A stretch of 17,009 nucleotides of DNA. It comes from Euryarchaeota archaeon UBA91. Its GTDB lineage: Archaea; Thermoplasmatota; Poseidoniia; Poseidoniales; Poseidoniaceae. The translations under genes and the position numbers were made by a program. The notes beneath the pieces were generated by a model, which was not told where the DNA came from, made no database searches, and saw nothing but the letters and a program-made list of their open reading frames with translations. The stretch lies in NCBI GenBank assembly GCA_002499705.1, contig DAMU01000062.1:1-17009 (forward strand), given 5' to 3'. Positions 1 to 7,710 of the stretch are shown in pieces. Position 1 is the stretch's first letter, and each line of letters opens with the position of its first letter.

Positions 1-108
1 ACACGCCCGTATCTACGTCGGTACCCATGCGATCGTATACAGATACAACGGCCCCGGTTGTGTACGGCTGCAATCATGTTGAGTGAGAATTCGATTATCA
101 ATCTTTGA
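1..108. other. Unassigned left edge, possible end of an adjoining gene
   Basis: No gene can be called here with confidence. On the plus strand two frames stay open from the window edge and stop at 80-82 (peptide ending GCVRLQSC) and 85-87 (ending YGCNHVE). Either could be the C-terminus of a gene convergent with the nuclease. On the minus strand an ATG at 77-75 gives an arginine-rich, unconvincing peptide. A TTG at 73-71 gives a more protein-like one (QPYTTGAVVSVYDRMGTDV) that runs off the edge and has a TTGATAAT box 20 bases upstream. Sequence to the left is needed to choose. Confidence 0.3.
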
Positions 109-1284
109 CTAACGGTGATACTCAACACCATCTGGCATCGGACTCCAAGGTAAGACATCGCACCAATGTCCAATTCTCCAAGAGCGCCCCTGCGTCATAA
201 CTGAGCCCAAATAAATCGGCCCTTGATGGCCTGAGGCCAATACCTCGTCAAGCGCTTCCTTTCCACGATTATCAAAACGCGCAGATTGGCGTGAACCTGT
301 TGGCATTGCTCGACCGTTGGCATCTGCAGGCTCACAGAGTTCCAGAACTGCAGAACCGGTGTTGACGTCATAATCCTGTAACAGTACAACTGCATCAGAA
401 AAATCATCACGATGAAGTGTACCGTTATCGTTCCTCCAATTCCACCAATGTGGACACCATGCTTTCCAGTCGCAAAAGCCGCCGCAGGAAGAGTCACCAA
501 TAGTAGGATCCATTGGAAGAGGCGTTGGGACAGTCGCTTGCCATGCAGCATAAGCATCTTCCAGCACGCTGTCACCTTGAGCAGCCCACTTTGAGGCGTT
601 TTGAGTATACCACCCTTCAGTCCGAACTTGAGGTGCATTGGGATTGTTAGCAAGAAGGATGTCTCGGTACATCCGTAATTGACGGTTGACATCGGTTTTC
701 AGTTGACCTTCAGGTGTTCTCCCTGTCTTCAAGTCTGCAACCAACCAGCCGACCAATTCTCCGGCATCATTGACATCGCCCATGAGTAGATCGAGTCGGC
801 CCATAAGGCGGCCATCGGAAGTCTTCAATTCGCCTTCAACTGCAATGGTCAGTTTCTGTATTCTTCTCCAAAGAGCACCTGTGATTCGTTCCTGTTCCAA
901 ACTGCGAACACCGACATGATCAAGCAGCATCATTACAGCCCCACGCTGATTTCGAACTGCTTCTTTCCACTTGTCTTCTTTCCATTGAGGGCGACGAGGA
1001 GTTGCTTGAAAAAGTGCTTTTTCTTCCTCCCATCGAAGTTTGAGTAGGCGTTCACCTTCTGCTGGTAGCCAACCACTTTCAGCATCTTTCCGGTCTGAAA
1101 TATCGAGATTGAGAAGGTCTTCAACTGAAGCGTGAACGGCTGTACCTAACGATGCTGCCATACCCGCTTTGCGAGGTAGGCCTTGTCGACTTAGCCAATA
1201 CATTCGAGGACATGTCTCATAGCGGTTCCAAGCTGATGGTGAAAGCATGTGTGGACGGGGCTCGGGGGTCACCTGCTCCGCCAT
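109..1284 (-). CDS. PD-(D/E)XK nuclease family protein, Cas4/RecB-like with Fe-S cysteines
   Basis: This 391-residue protein looks like a RecB/Cas4-type DNA nuclease. The N-terminal LSPSAWNRYETCPRMYWL is the usual family opening and supplies Cys25. H51 and E151 fit accessory active-site positions, GRLDLL gives D165, VADLKTG gives D184 and K186, and QLRMY (about 202-206) is the QhxxY motif. Cys267, Cys271 and Cys277 form a C-X3-C-X5-C group which, with Cys25, matches the one-plus-three cysteine pattern of the 4Fe-4S cluster in Cas4, AddB and Dna2-like nucleases. About 110 residues follow the last cysteine; I cannot assign this part. No cas1, cas2, helicase or repeat array lies nearby, so a housekeeping repair role is more likely than CRISPR adaptation (inference). 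The gene is divergent from the PAC2 gene, with about 85 bases between them. The nuclease fold is confident; the substrate is unknown. Confidence 0.85.
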   Translation of the reverse strand: MAEQVTPEPRPHMLSPSAWNRYETCPRMYWLSRQGLPRKAGMAASLGTAVHASVEDLLNLDISDRKDAESGWLPAEGERLLKLRWEEEKALFQATPRRPQWKEDKWKEAVRNQRGAVMMLLDHVGVRSLEQERITGALWRRIQKLTIAVEGELKTSDGRLMGRLDLLMGDVNDAGELVGWLVADLKTGRTPEGQLKTDVNRQLRMYRDILLANNPNAPQVRTEGWYTQNASKWAAQGDSVLEDAYAAWQATVPTPLPMDPTIGDSSCGGFCDWKAWCPHWWNWRNDNGTLHRDDFSDAVVLLQDYDVNTGSAVLELCEPADANGRAMPTGSRQSARFDNRGKEALDEVLASGHQGPIYLGSVMTQGRSWRIGHWCDVLPWSPMPDGVEYHR

Positions 1285-1372
1285 GCTTGACGCTTAGCCT
1301 CAACAAACATGAAGCCACCGATGATGACATGTGAGGCAAAGTGTTGAAACCTAAGAGGGATAGCACGTGAGC

Positions 1373-2170
1373 ATGGAACGTCCAAGTGTCCGACTTAATA
1401 CCAAGATTAAAACTGAAAATGCAATGGTAGTTGCATGTTTTCCGAGTATCGGAATGGTCTCCAGCGTTGTCGCTCATTTTTTGATCGACCATTTAGATTT
1501 AGAATTCGTTGGAGCGGTTGTTGACCCCCGACTCCCGGTCATTACTTTGGTCCAGGAAGGAGAGCCTTTGCCCGTTATTCGTGCATATGCAGGAAAGCCA
1601 CAATGCACCATTGAAGGATGCGACCAAGTGATACTTCTGATGAGTGAATTGGTGATTCCTGAACCGCTTGTCAACGACATCGTGTGGGCAATGTTTGAAT
1701 GGTCGCGTGAAAACAAAATCGTTCACGGTGTAGTCATTGATGCCTTCGCAAAACAGGGAATGAAAGGTAATCTCAACGGCGCTGAACCTACCGTCGAGTA
1801 CGAAGACACAGAAGGTGTTGACGTGGTCGGAATTGGTGCAAATGAGAAAGTCAGAGAGATGCTCAAATCAATGGATATCACTCTACTAAATCAGGGCGTC
1901 ATCAAAGGAATTAATGCCGCAATTTTGAGTGAAGCTCGACGTCGTGGCTTAGACTTAATGTCAATCATGGTCGAAGCGGATCCTCGCTGGCCGGATGCAC
2001 GCGCAGCAGCAACACTGATTGAATCATTGAACAAATTACTACCGAGTATCGAATTGCCACACGAACCACTTCTTGAAGAAGCAGAACTGCTTGAAAGCCA
2101 AATCAAATCGATGATGGAAGGGGCAGAAGATGCTCAAGAGGTCACGGCGAGTAACTCAATGTATGGATGA
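1373..2170 (+). CDS. PAC2 family proteasome assembly chaperone-like protein
   Basis: The product is a soluble PAC2-family protein. In archaea this family includes PbaA, which helps assemble the 20S proteasome or forms complexes with it. Family features include the N-terminal strand and turn ending VACFPSIGMVSS, a central DLEFVGAVVDPRLPV segment, the GIGANEKV turn, GVIKGINAAIL, and the near-terminal helix with EADPRWPDARAAATLIE. A 45-residue acidic tail ends in Met-Tyr-Gly, which fits the HbYX proteasome-docking rule (see findings). The chosen ATG gives 265 residues; a GTG six bases upstream (1367) would add two. A GAGGG stretch at 1354-1358 could serve as ribosome site, and a weak TATA-like GTTGAAAC lies 22 bases before the ATG. 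The gene runs alone on the plus strand and its last 15 bases overlap the convergent membrane protein gene. Confidence 0.85.
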   Translation: MERPSVRLNTKIKTENAMVVACFPSIGMVSSVVAHFLIDHLDLEFVGAVVDPRLPVITLVQEGEPLPVIRAYAGKPQCTIEGCDQVILLMSELVIPEPLVNDIVWAMFEWSRENKIVHGVVIDAFAKQGMKGNLNGAEPTVEYEDTEGVDVVGIGANEKVREMLKSMDITLLNQGVIKGINAAILSEARRRGLDLMSIMVEADPRWPDARAAATLIESLNKLLPSIELPHEPLLEEAELLESQIKSMMEGAEDAQEVTASNSMYG

Positions 2171-2731
2171 AATTGAATTCATTCTCCGCCAACCAATCAC
2201 CAGCATCACCGCACCCAGTAGAAGTGCGGTGAGACTCACAAGAAGTGGGAACAGCAAGACCTGTTGGTAAGGCAAATGGAAGATGTCAAGCAGTGATTCA
2301 CCTCTGGTAAATGTCCCACCTGCTGATGCAGTCAACAACATTGCACCACAGGCTGCAAGACCTGATGCGCCATGAAGTGCAGAAGATTTCGTTGACGACC
2401 ATACAGCATTTCCAAGACGCCAGCGGGAGATGAGGCAACCGAGTGCGAAACCGAAGCCAGTCATTGAAAGGAACATTTTGTTCACAAGAATTGGACTGTT
2501 CAAACCCTCGCCAGGAGATGACGACAGACCGCTTAAAATTGCGAATGGCGTTGCTGCAAGACCAAAGGCAAGTGTGAAATGCGCAACATTGTCAAACATG
2601 CTTTCCCAAGATGGACGCTTCAAAATGCCAAAATAGACGAGAAGATAGAGTGTGAAACTCAAGCCGGATACTGAAAATGCGCCGACAACAAGTTCAGTCG
2701 TCACAACATGGAACGTTTCAGAGGAAATCAT
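2156..2731 (-). CDS. Five-helix membrane protein, DUF2231-like
   Basis: This 191-residue integral membrane protein has five hydrophobic segments at about residues 10-35, 45-70, 84-105, 118-140 and 155-182, and no signal peptide. His residues near the start of the first, second and fourth segments (FHVV, VAHFT, LHGAS) and the A-G-G-T-F turn after the fourth resemble DUF2231 membrane proteins, which often sit beside cytochrome or redox genes; this assignment is tentative. The ATG overlaps the stop of the upstream gene as ATGA, with a perfect GGAGGTG ribosome site at 2739-2745 inside that gene, so the two are translationally coupled. With the two upstream cysteine-histidine motif proteins it would form a membrane partner of a surface or redox unit (inference). 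Its stop overlaps the end of the PAC2 gene on the other strand by 15 bases. Confidence 0.72.
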   Translation of the reverse strand: MISSETFHVVTTELVVGAFSVSGLSFTLYLLVYFGILKRPSWESMFDNVAHFTLAFGLAATPFAILSGLSSSPGEGLNSPILVNKMFLSMTGFGFALGCLISRWRLGNAVWSSTKSSALHGASGLAACGAMLLTASAGGTFTRGESLLDIFHLPYQQVLLFPLLVSLTALLLGAVMLVIGWRRMNSISSIH

Positions 2732-3849
2732 TCATTTCCACCTCCATATTTCCCTGCAAGGTAGTCATGACCGTACCACTCCCATTGCTCTTCAGTCCAA
2801 CCGTTTGGTAGACCTTCAGCAGGAAGAGGGGCGACCGCTGTCGAGACTGGATTCTCAGGAGTTGACGATGAACTGTGTGCTTCAAGTAATGCAGGAGCTT
2901 CATCGTATTTGGAAAGAGAAGGAATGTAAGCGAAGCGATTTTGAAGTGAGAGAACAATACCAGCAGTCATGAAAAGTAGCGCAAATGCCTGCAAATAGAC
3001 TGCATTCTGGGAAACTTCCCAACTTGCTTTTTCGGCAGTGAGAGTGAACCAAGGAGAAGTTTGCTCAGGCCCTTCTCCTTCCATAATCACCCGCCACTGA
3101 ACCGTAGTTGGCTGAAGAGCAGCAGGAAGTGAAGTTGTCCAACTGTTCTCGCCAGATGTGTTGACAATCGAGGTTTGAACAAGACCGTCTTCTGCCATCC
3201 ATTCGAATTGAAGTGACTCAGTATACTCGGTGTGAATAAGCAGTTCTGTTGGGGAATTGAGAAGGCGTTTGGTAGGCGGTGTGAAATCAGCAGCGAGGCG
3301 AGGTAGATTTTCAGGAACTGGTTCAACGTTGACTGCTAAACTATTGGCTGTGCTGCCAAAGAATGGAGAAGAGGATGCGCCGCCGTGGTGAATGGCTGCA
3401 TAAAACGAGGTGGGGCCGAGTGACGAGGCCCTCAAGACCCACGATATCGTCGTTTCATTTTGACCCGAAGTAAGAGTGCGTTCAATGTAATTCACAGAAC
3501 CACCATTGGCGTCCGAAAGAATGTCCCACCCTGCATCTTGGGGCGTATCTGAATGCCCAGTCATGTCAGTTAACAAAAACAGCCCGATGACCCGAGTTGA
3601 ACTCGTTTCAAGATTGGTAGCGGTCAAAGTCAGTGTTGTAGGAATGCCAAGATAGATCGTATCATCTGCCGATAGTGAAAGAAGAGCCTGTGAAGTTTCG
3701 TTCATCGAAGCATCACCATGACACGCTCCACCGCATTGCATATCTCGCATTGAATCGCCATTTCCTCCAGGCTCAGCTGCACCGAAAGCAGAACAGAAAA
3801 GCAAGAGTGTGAGAAGAATCACAACTCGAACTCGATGGCGAATTTGCAA
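2728..3849 (-). CDS. Secreted, membrane-anchored protein with CX3CH heme-like motif
   Basis: The 373-residue product starts with a signal peptide (RVVILLTLLLFCSAFGA). Then comes Cys39-Gly-Gly-Ala-Cys43-His44, a CX3CH motif, instead of the usual CXXCH of c-type hemes. Two beta-sandwich-like regions follow (about 50-178 and 182-273), the first recalling the choice-of-anchor V layout of the upstream protein. A membrane helix at about 284-303 leaves a cytoplasmic tail ending with GLPNGWTEEQWEWYGHDYL (346-364), a compact aromatic motif. The start is TTG at 3849, supported by the signal peptide beginning at once and by GGAGGG at 3856-3861 six bases upstream; no ATG fits. The stop of the previous gene ends one base upstream. 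Heme or metal binding and a role in electron transfer are inference; family membership is not certain. Confidence 0.75.
   Translation of the reverse strand: MQIRHRVRVVILLTLLLFCSAFGAAEPGGNGDSMRDMQCGGACHGDASMNETSQALLSLSADDTIYLGIPTTLTLTATNLETSSTRVIGLFLLTDMTGHSDTPQDAGWDILSDANGGSVNYIERTLTSGQNETTISWVLRASSLGPTSFYAAIHHGGASSSPFFGSTANSLAVNVEPVPENLPRLAADFTPPTKRLLNSPTELLIHTEYTESLQFEWMAEDGLVQTSIVNTSGENSWTTSLPAALQPTTVQWRVIMEGEGPEQTSPWFTLTAEKASWEVSQNAVYLQAFALLFMTAGIVLSLQNRFAYIPSLSKYDEAPALLEAHSSSSTPENPVSTAVAPLPAEGLPNGWTEEQWEWYGHDYLAGKYGGGNE
2739..2745 (-). promoter_or_regulatory. Shine-Dalgarno site GGAGGTG of the DUF2231-like gene
   Basis: GGAGGTG lies seven bases before the ATG at 2731, inside the last codons of the upstream gene, and supports ATGA-coupled translation of the membrane protein. 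Confidence 0.7.
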
Positions 3850-3850
3850 A

Positions 3851-6388
3851 TTAATCCCTCCGTTCCATCAGTGCTAAACCACAAGCACTCAATCCGACCA
3901 ATAAGAAAGCTATTCCAGATACAAGGCCGCCGATTGAAGACGGTCCTGGCGCATCAACAGCGGCTGGTTCTAAGACGACCATCTGGGTTGGAGACGTGCC
4001 AGCAACCAGTGGCATCTCACCAACCACGGGTTGAACGCTGTAAGTGCTCTGGCCAGCAAACAGCGGATTGTCAGTAAATGATTGAGCATCGGTTACTCCG
4101 ATTTGTACACCGTTACGCAAAATATTGAAGGTGGCATTTGGGCCGCTCCAAGTCCATTCTAAGAGCACCGTTGCTCCACTGGAATCAACCATGAAGTCGG
4201 TTACTGCCGGCCCTTGGACTGGGGCAATTTGTGTATTTGCAGTAGCTAATGCCCCCATATCATCATAAACAGTGAGTGTAATTACAGTGTTGGAAAGTGG
4301 AATCATGTTGATTTCAAAACCAGAATCAGAACCGGTGAGCCCGTCTGAATCAATCCATGACCATGCAAACTCGACAATTTGCCCGTCTACATCTTCAGAT
4401 GATGTGGCGCTTAGAGTGACCACTTCTCCATTCCAAACCGTTTCGGTAAGGACTTGTATTTGAGCAACCGGTTCGATGTTGAGAATAGTTGTTGAAACAA
4501 TTGCAGTTGAACCGGCTTCCAGTTCAGTATCGACTGGCGTGACGTGCGCTACCCACGTTTGCCCGGGTCCAAGTAACTGAGAGGGGACGTTTGTCTCGCC
4601 GGTTAAGGAACCGTCAAGGAAACCGTTCCGGTACCACGTGATATTCGCTTCAACAGCATCGCCATCTGCATCATCGGTAAGAACGACAAGATTCAGTGGG
4701 CCAAGAGCCGTTACATTGGTTGTGAGTGTGAGGCTGGCAGTTGGAGCACTGTTCACAATGGTCACGTTTGCTGAAAGTGACTCGTCACTCACATCGGTTC
4801 CATCACCTGCTTGAACAAGAACAACCCATACTTCTCCTTTGAGCGTTGAAGCAGCAGGCAATGTTGTCAATCCTGTCAATGAAGATTTCTTGACACCGTT
4901 TCTCCACCACGTGATTTCAGAGTTCGATTCAGTATCTCCATCGATATCCGACATGGTGTATTCAACCGTAATCGATTCGGTCGTCGTTGCTTGTGAATGG
5001 CTCAAGGAGATCGTTTCAGTAATCGGTGCAGTGTTTTGGATTACAACGGTATTACTTGCCGCCCAGGAAGACCATTCTGCTCCATCATATACACGGATAT
5101 TGGCAAACCAAGATTGCCCTTTTTCTGTAAAGCTTGCTGGGAGTGTCATGCTGTTTTCGGCATATGGGAACGGAGCGCTGTTGAGGTGCCACATCACTTC
5201 AACATCAACCTCAGCGTCTGCATCAGCATCGTTGTAGGTGTAGGTAAGCAAAACATCGTCAGTAGTTGTAGCGGACGCAGGTGACAGTATAACAGCAGTT
5301 GCAGTTGGAGCAGTGTTGGTAACACCGCCACCAATGGTAACAGAAGAAGAGGAGAGCCACTGCGAGACATCTTCGCTGTCGTTTGCTCGAACCTCGACTA
5401 CCCATGAATCTCCGTCTCTGGTGACGTATGCAGGAAGTGATTCCATATCGTTGAGTTCAGGGACTAAGACGCCATCTAGGAACCAGCGAACATCGTAATG
5501 GACAGTATCGAAATCGTCGTCTGATGTTGTGCTCGTAAACGCCAACGCATCATCTGAAGAAGGAGTTGTAGGTTGAATTTCAGGCGTGGTCAAACTCGGA
5601 ATGGCATTAGCAATAGTGAGGATATTGCTGGTGATTGGGGTACCCGAATCCGAACCGTCAGAGGGCGTGACGATGGCCTTCCAATCTTGGCCTTTTGAGG
5701 TTGCAGATGGGGAGACTGTAAGTCCTTGAAGACTGGTTTGTTCAACGTCGTCTTTGAACCATTGAACCTGGGTTCCAGATTCTGGGTCGTTGTCTTGGTC
5801 AGCGTAGGTATAACTCAGAGTGAGTGTGGAAGAAGTCGTTGCTCCGGTTGGACCGAGGATAACATTGGAAACATCTGGTGGCGTATTTGCTACTCCACCG
5901 GCCTCTGGGATTTGATAAGAAAGAGTCGTCCATCGATCGCCAGAATTTCCGTTCGCACCATTCGCAGTCATGCCGGCTACTGAAAGCGTTACAATTCCCG
6001 AGCCTGTTGATGGGGCGATCCAATCAACGCTCCACGAACGCTGGCTGCTACCAGTAATCGAGTGGGTCGCACTGTTTTGAGCACTGTTCACATTCACTGC
6101 AAATCCGATTCCAGCAGAGAGAGAACCCTTGTCCACTTCAAGACTAAACCCGCCGTTTGTTCCACTTATTCCGTTACTTACAGAAATACTCAGAGTAGAA
6201 GTTGCTCCAGCAGTATATTGTGTGGGCTGACCGGTCAAGGTCACTGTTGCTGCAGTCGAGCCGGATTGAGTATGGCAGTTGCAGCCCGAACTCTGGTTGT
6301 ATACACCCGACGAGTTTCCTTGAGTCAATGGTGAACTGCCAAGCAGTACCAGAAGAACCAAAATCACGACCAGTGGCTTTCGATTCAT
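3851..6388 (-). CDS. Secreted choice-of-anchor V / Ig-like repeat surface protein
   Basis: This 845-residue cell-surface protein opens with a signal peptide (residues 1-24). Cys36-Asn-Cys38-His39 follows, then a choice-of-anchor V (reelin-like) domain to about 161, recognisable by LTGQPTQYTAGATSTLSISV, the THS and SWSVDWIAPS motifs, and TANGANGNSGDRW. In that family a CXXCH-like motif commonly precedes the domain; here it is CXCH. Five Ig-like repeats of about 95 residues follow, each with an aromatic W(F/Y/W)xxG-type strand, then a PKD-like domain, a fibronectin III-like domain and a C-terminal helix (GLVSGIAFLLVGLSACGLAL) ending MERRD. An in-frame GTG at 6466 overlaps the methyltransferase stop as GTGA and would add 26 residues, but these would sit in front of a clean signal peptide, so the ATG at 6388 is preferred. 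A TATA-like box lies 22 bases before this ATG. Confidence 0.82.
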   Translation of the reverse strand: MNRKPLVVILVLLVLLGSSPLTQGNSSGVYNQSSGCNCHTQSGSTAATVTLTGQPTQYTAGATSTLSISVSNGISGTNGGFSLEVDKGSLSAGIGFAVNVNSAQNSATHSITGSSQRSWSVDWIAPSTGSGIVTLSVAGMTANGANGNSGDRWTTLSYQIPEAGGVANTPPDVSNVILGPTGATTSSTLTLSYTYADQDNDPESGTQVQWFKDDVEQTSLQGLTVSPSATSKGQDWKAIVTPSDGSDSGTPITSNILTIANAIPSLTTPEIQPTTPSSDDALAFTSTTSDDDFDTVHYDVRWFLDGVLVPELNDMESLPAYVTRDGDSWVVEVRANDSEDVSQWLSSSSVTIGGGVTNTAPTATAVILSPASATTTDDVLLTYTYNDADADAEVDVEVMWHLNSAPFPYAENSMTLPASFTEKGQSWFANIRVYDGAEWSSWAASNTVVIQNTAPITETISLSHSQATTTESITVEYTMSDIDGDTESNSEITWWRNGVKKSSLTGLTTLPAASTLKGEVWVVLVQAGDGTDVSDESLSANVTIVNSAPTASLTLTTNVTALGPLNLVVLTDDADGDAVEANITWYRNGFLDGSLTGETNVPSQLLGPGQTWVAHVTPVDTELEAGSTAIVSTTILNIEPVAQIQVLTETVWNGEVVTLSATSSEDVDGQIVEFAWSWIDSDGLTGSDSGFEINMIPLSNTVITLTVYDDMGALATANTQIAPVQGPAVTDFMVDSSGATVLLEWTWSGPNATFNILRNGVQIGVTDAQSFTDNPLFAGQSTYSVQPVVGEMPLVAGTSPTQMVVLEPAAVDAPGPSSIGGLVSGIAFLLVGLSACGLALMERRD
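3856..3861 (-). promoter_or_regulatory. Shine-Dalgarno site GGAGGG deciding a TTG start
   Basis: GGAGGG in the last codons of the 845-residue protein gene lies six bases before the TTG at 3849. It decides that the CX3CH protein starts with TTG rather than being an N-terminal fragment. Confidence 0.7.
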
Positions 6389-6410
6389 ACTTGCACCACT
6401 ACGCAGGTAG

Positions 6411-6418
6411 TTATCAAA
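6411..6418 (-). promoter_or_regulatory. TATA-like box (TTTGATAA) of the choice-of-anchor V gene
   Basis: TTTGATAA lies exactly 22 bases before the ATG at 6388, the position of an archaeal BoxA if transcription starts at or next to the start codon. An almost identical box at the same distance precedes the 1561-residue surface protein gene. It lies in the short gap after the methyltransferase stop. A promoter here would let the surface unit be expressed apart from ligA. Confidence 0.45.
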
Positions 6419-6462
6419 GCCTTGGTCGAACGAGAACAAATGGTTAATTTCAAGAGACTGTT

Positions 6463-7710
6463 TCACACTACACGGAACACGACTATTCGATTCGTATTGG
6501 TTCCCTTGTTCTTATTTTCAACACCCCAAGTATTCGCAGTTTTCGTAAATTCTTGAGCATTAATGAGAATAATGGCCGGTTCCAATCCAGCCTTTACACC
6601 ACAGCGAAGGGCATTTTCTTCAAGCAACACTGTGCCGCCTCGAACTTCACCGACTTCGAAAGCCACAAACCCGCCAGGAGTTACGATACGGTGAATATCT
6701 TTGAGAACAGACGTCATCATCTCTTCCCATAACTCGGTGTTTTTGAGTTGGCTGATTTCTATTTGTGATGAGTCAACACCAATGAACCAGCAACGTAACC
6801 AATTATCAGCTTGATAATTGATGACATCTAAAAACGGAGGAGAGGTAACGACAAGTTGAGCAGAATTTTCTGCGATGTCAGAGGCGTTTTGTGCATCTTG
6901 ATTTACCAATTGGAAAGTGAGATCTTTCGTCGGATTTGAGGGGTGTTCATTCCAATCTTTGAGGAGACTCTTCGACTTCTTGATAATTCGAGAAGTGATG
7001 TCTTTGTACTCTGGGACTTGATTACGATTCTCGTTAATTTTCAATTGGCGCTTCACACTTACAGCCTGATTTGGAGGGAGGGTGTACACTGAAAAGAATC
7101 CTGGAGAATGTCCTGAAAGACGGTTGATAGCGACCATTCGTATCCATGAATCAAGCTCATCGAGGGTGCCCTTTTTCTCTCGCTCAAGGCAATATTCTTT
7201 CAAAGCGATAAGTTCTTTCAGTGTGTCTGCATGGTAGAAAGCGAGTAAATCAGGATTCTTTTCTTCGCATTTGGATAAATCAATTTCTCTTAATCGCTGC
7301 TCAATATCTTCAATACGAGGGGGAGATAGTCGAGGGGCTAACAGCACTTTACTCAGAGGATTGATATCGTTACCAAGCGGTTTTCGTTCAAGAAGAAAGG
7401 CTTCCATTTGCGTAGTTCCTCGTCCCATAAACGGGTCGTATACAGCATCGCCTGGCAGAGATAAACGTTCGATGAAGAATCGCGGTAGTTGTGGCTTGTA
7501 GCAGGCGCGATATGAAATTTCATGCAGGGAATGTGCTTGACGTTGCTGACTGGTCCAATATTCATTGGTTGCCTTCATTGTCGTGCCCTTTTTTCCATCA
7601 ACTTCCCATTCAAACGGTTCAAGATGAGTCTGCGAGCCAAACTCATTGAAATCGACCACCGATTGAATGAAGTTTTCATACGACGGTTTTTGCATGACAA
7701 TCGCTCTCAT
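6463..7710 (-). CDS. Site-specific DNA methyltransferase (N4/N6 amino-MTase type)
   Basis: The 415-residue product is an AdoMet-dependent DNA amino-methyltransferase. It has DPFMGRGTT (92-100), the AdoMet-binding motif I of this group, followed by GNDINPLS, and TSPPF (289-293), the catalytic (D/N/S)PP(Y/F) motif IV, followed by LDVINYQADNWLRCWF. The binding motif comes before the catalytic one, with about 190 residues between, probably the target-recognition part. HEISYRACYKPQLPRFFIERL before motif I is, from memory, typical of a widespread stand-alone MTase family. The ATG at 7710 overlaps the ligA stop as ATGA; longer in-frame readings would lie inside ligA and are rejected. No restriction endonuclease gene is next to it, so it looks solitary, with a possible role in marking DNA for replication, repair or regulation (inference). 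Target base and site cannot be read from sequence. Confidence 0.85.
   Translation of the reverse strand: MRAIVMQKPSYENFIQSVVDFNEFGSQTHLEPFEWEVDGKKGTTMKATNEYWTSQQRQAHSLHEISYRACYKPQLPRFFIERLSLPGDAVYDPFMGRGTTQMEAFLLERKPLGNDINPLSKVLLAPRLSPPRIEDIEQRLREIDLSKCEEKNPDLLAFYHADTLKELIALKEYCLEREKKGTLDELDSWIRMVAINRLSGHSPGFFSVYTLPPNQAVSVKRQLKINENRNQVPEYKDITSRIIKKSKSLLKDWNEHPSNPTKDLTFQLVNQDAQNASDIAENSAQLVVTSPPFLDVINYQADNWLRCWFIGVDSSQIEISQLKNTELWEEMMTSVLKDIHRIVTPGGFVAFEVGEVRGGTVLLEENALRCGVKAGLEPAIILINAQEFTKTANTWGVENKNKGTNTNRIVVFRVV

Noticed and set aside
109..1284. A CRISPR Cas4 gene
   Set aside because: No repeats, cas1 or cas2 are in the window, and the protein is nearly twice the usual Cas4 length; the motif pattern is shared with other RecB-like nucleases.
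4839..5237. Plus-strand open frames under the Ig-like repeats of the surface protein
   Set aside because: Ser/Thr-rich coding sequence leaves the antisense frames open by base composition; the products are Ser/Val-rich and lack family features.
6463..7710. A restriction-modification system
   Set aside because: Only the methyltransferase is recognisable; neighbours are ligA and surface protein genes.
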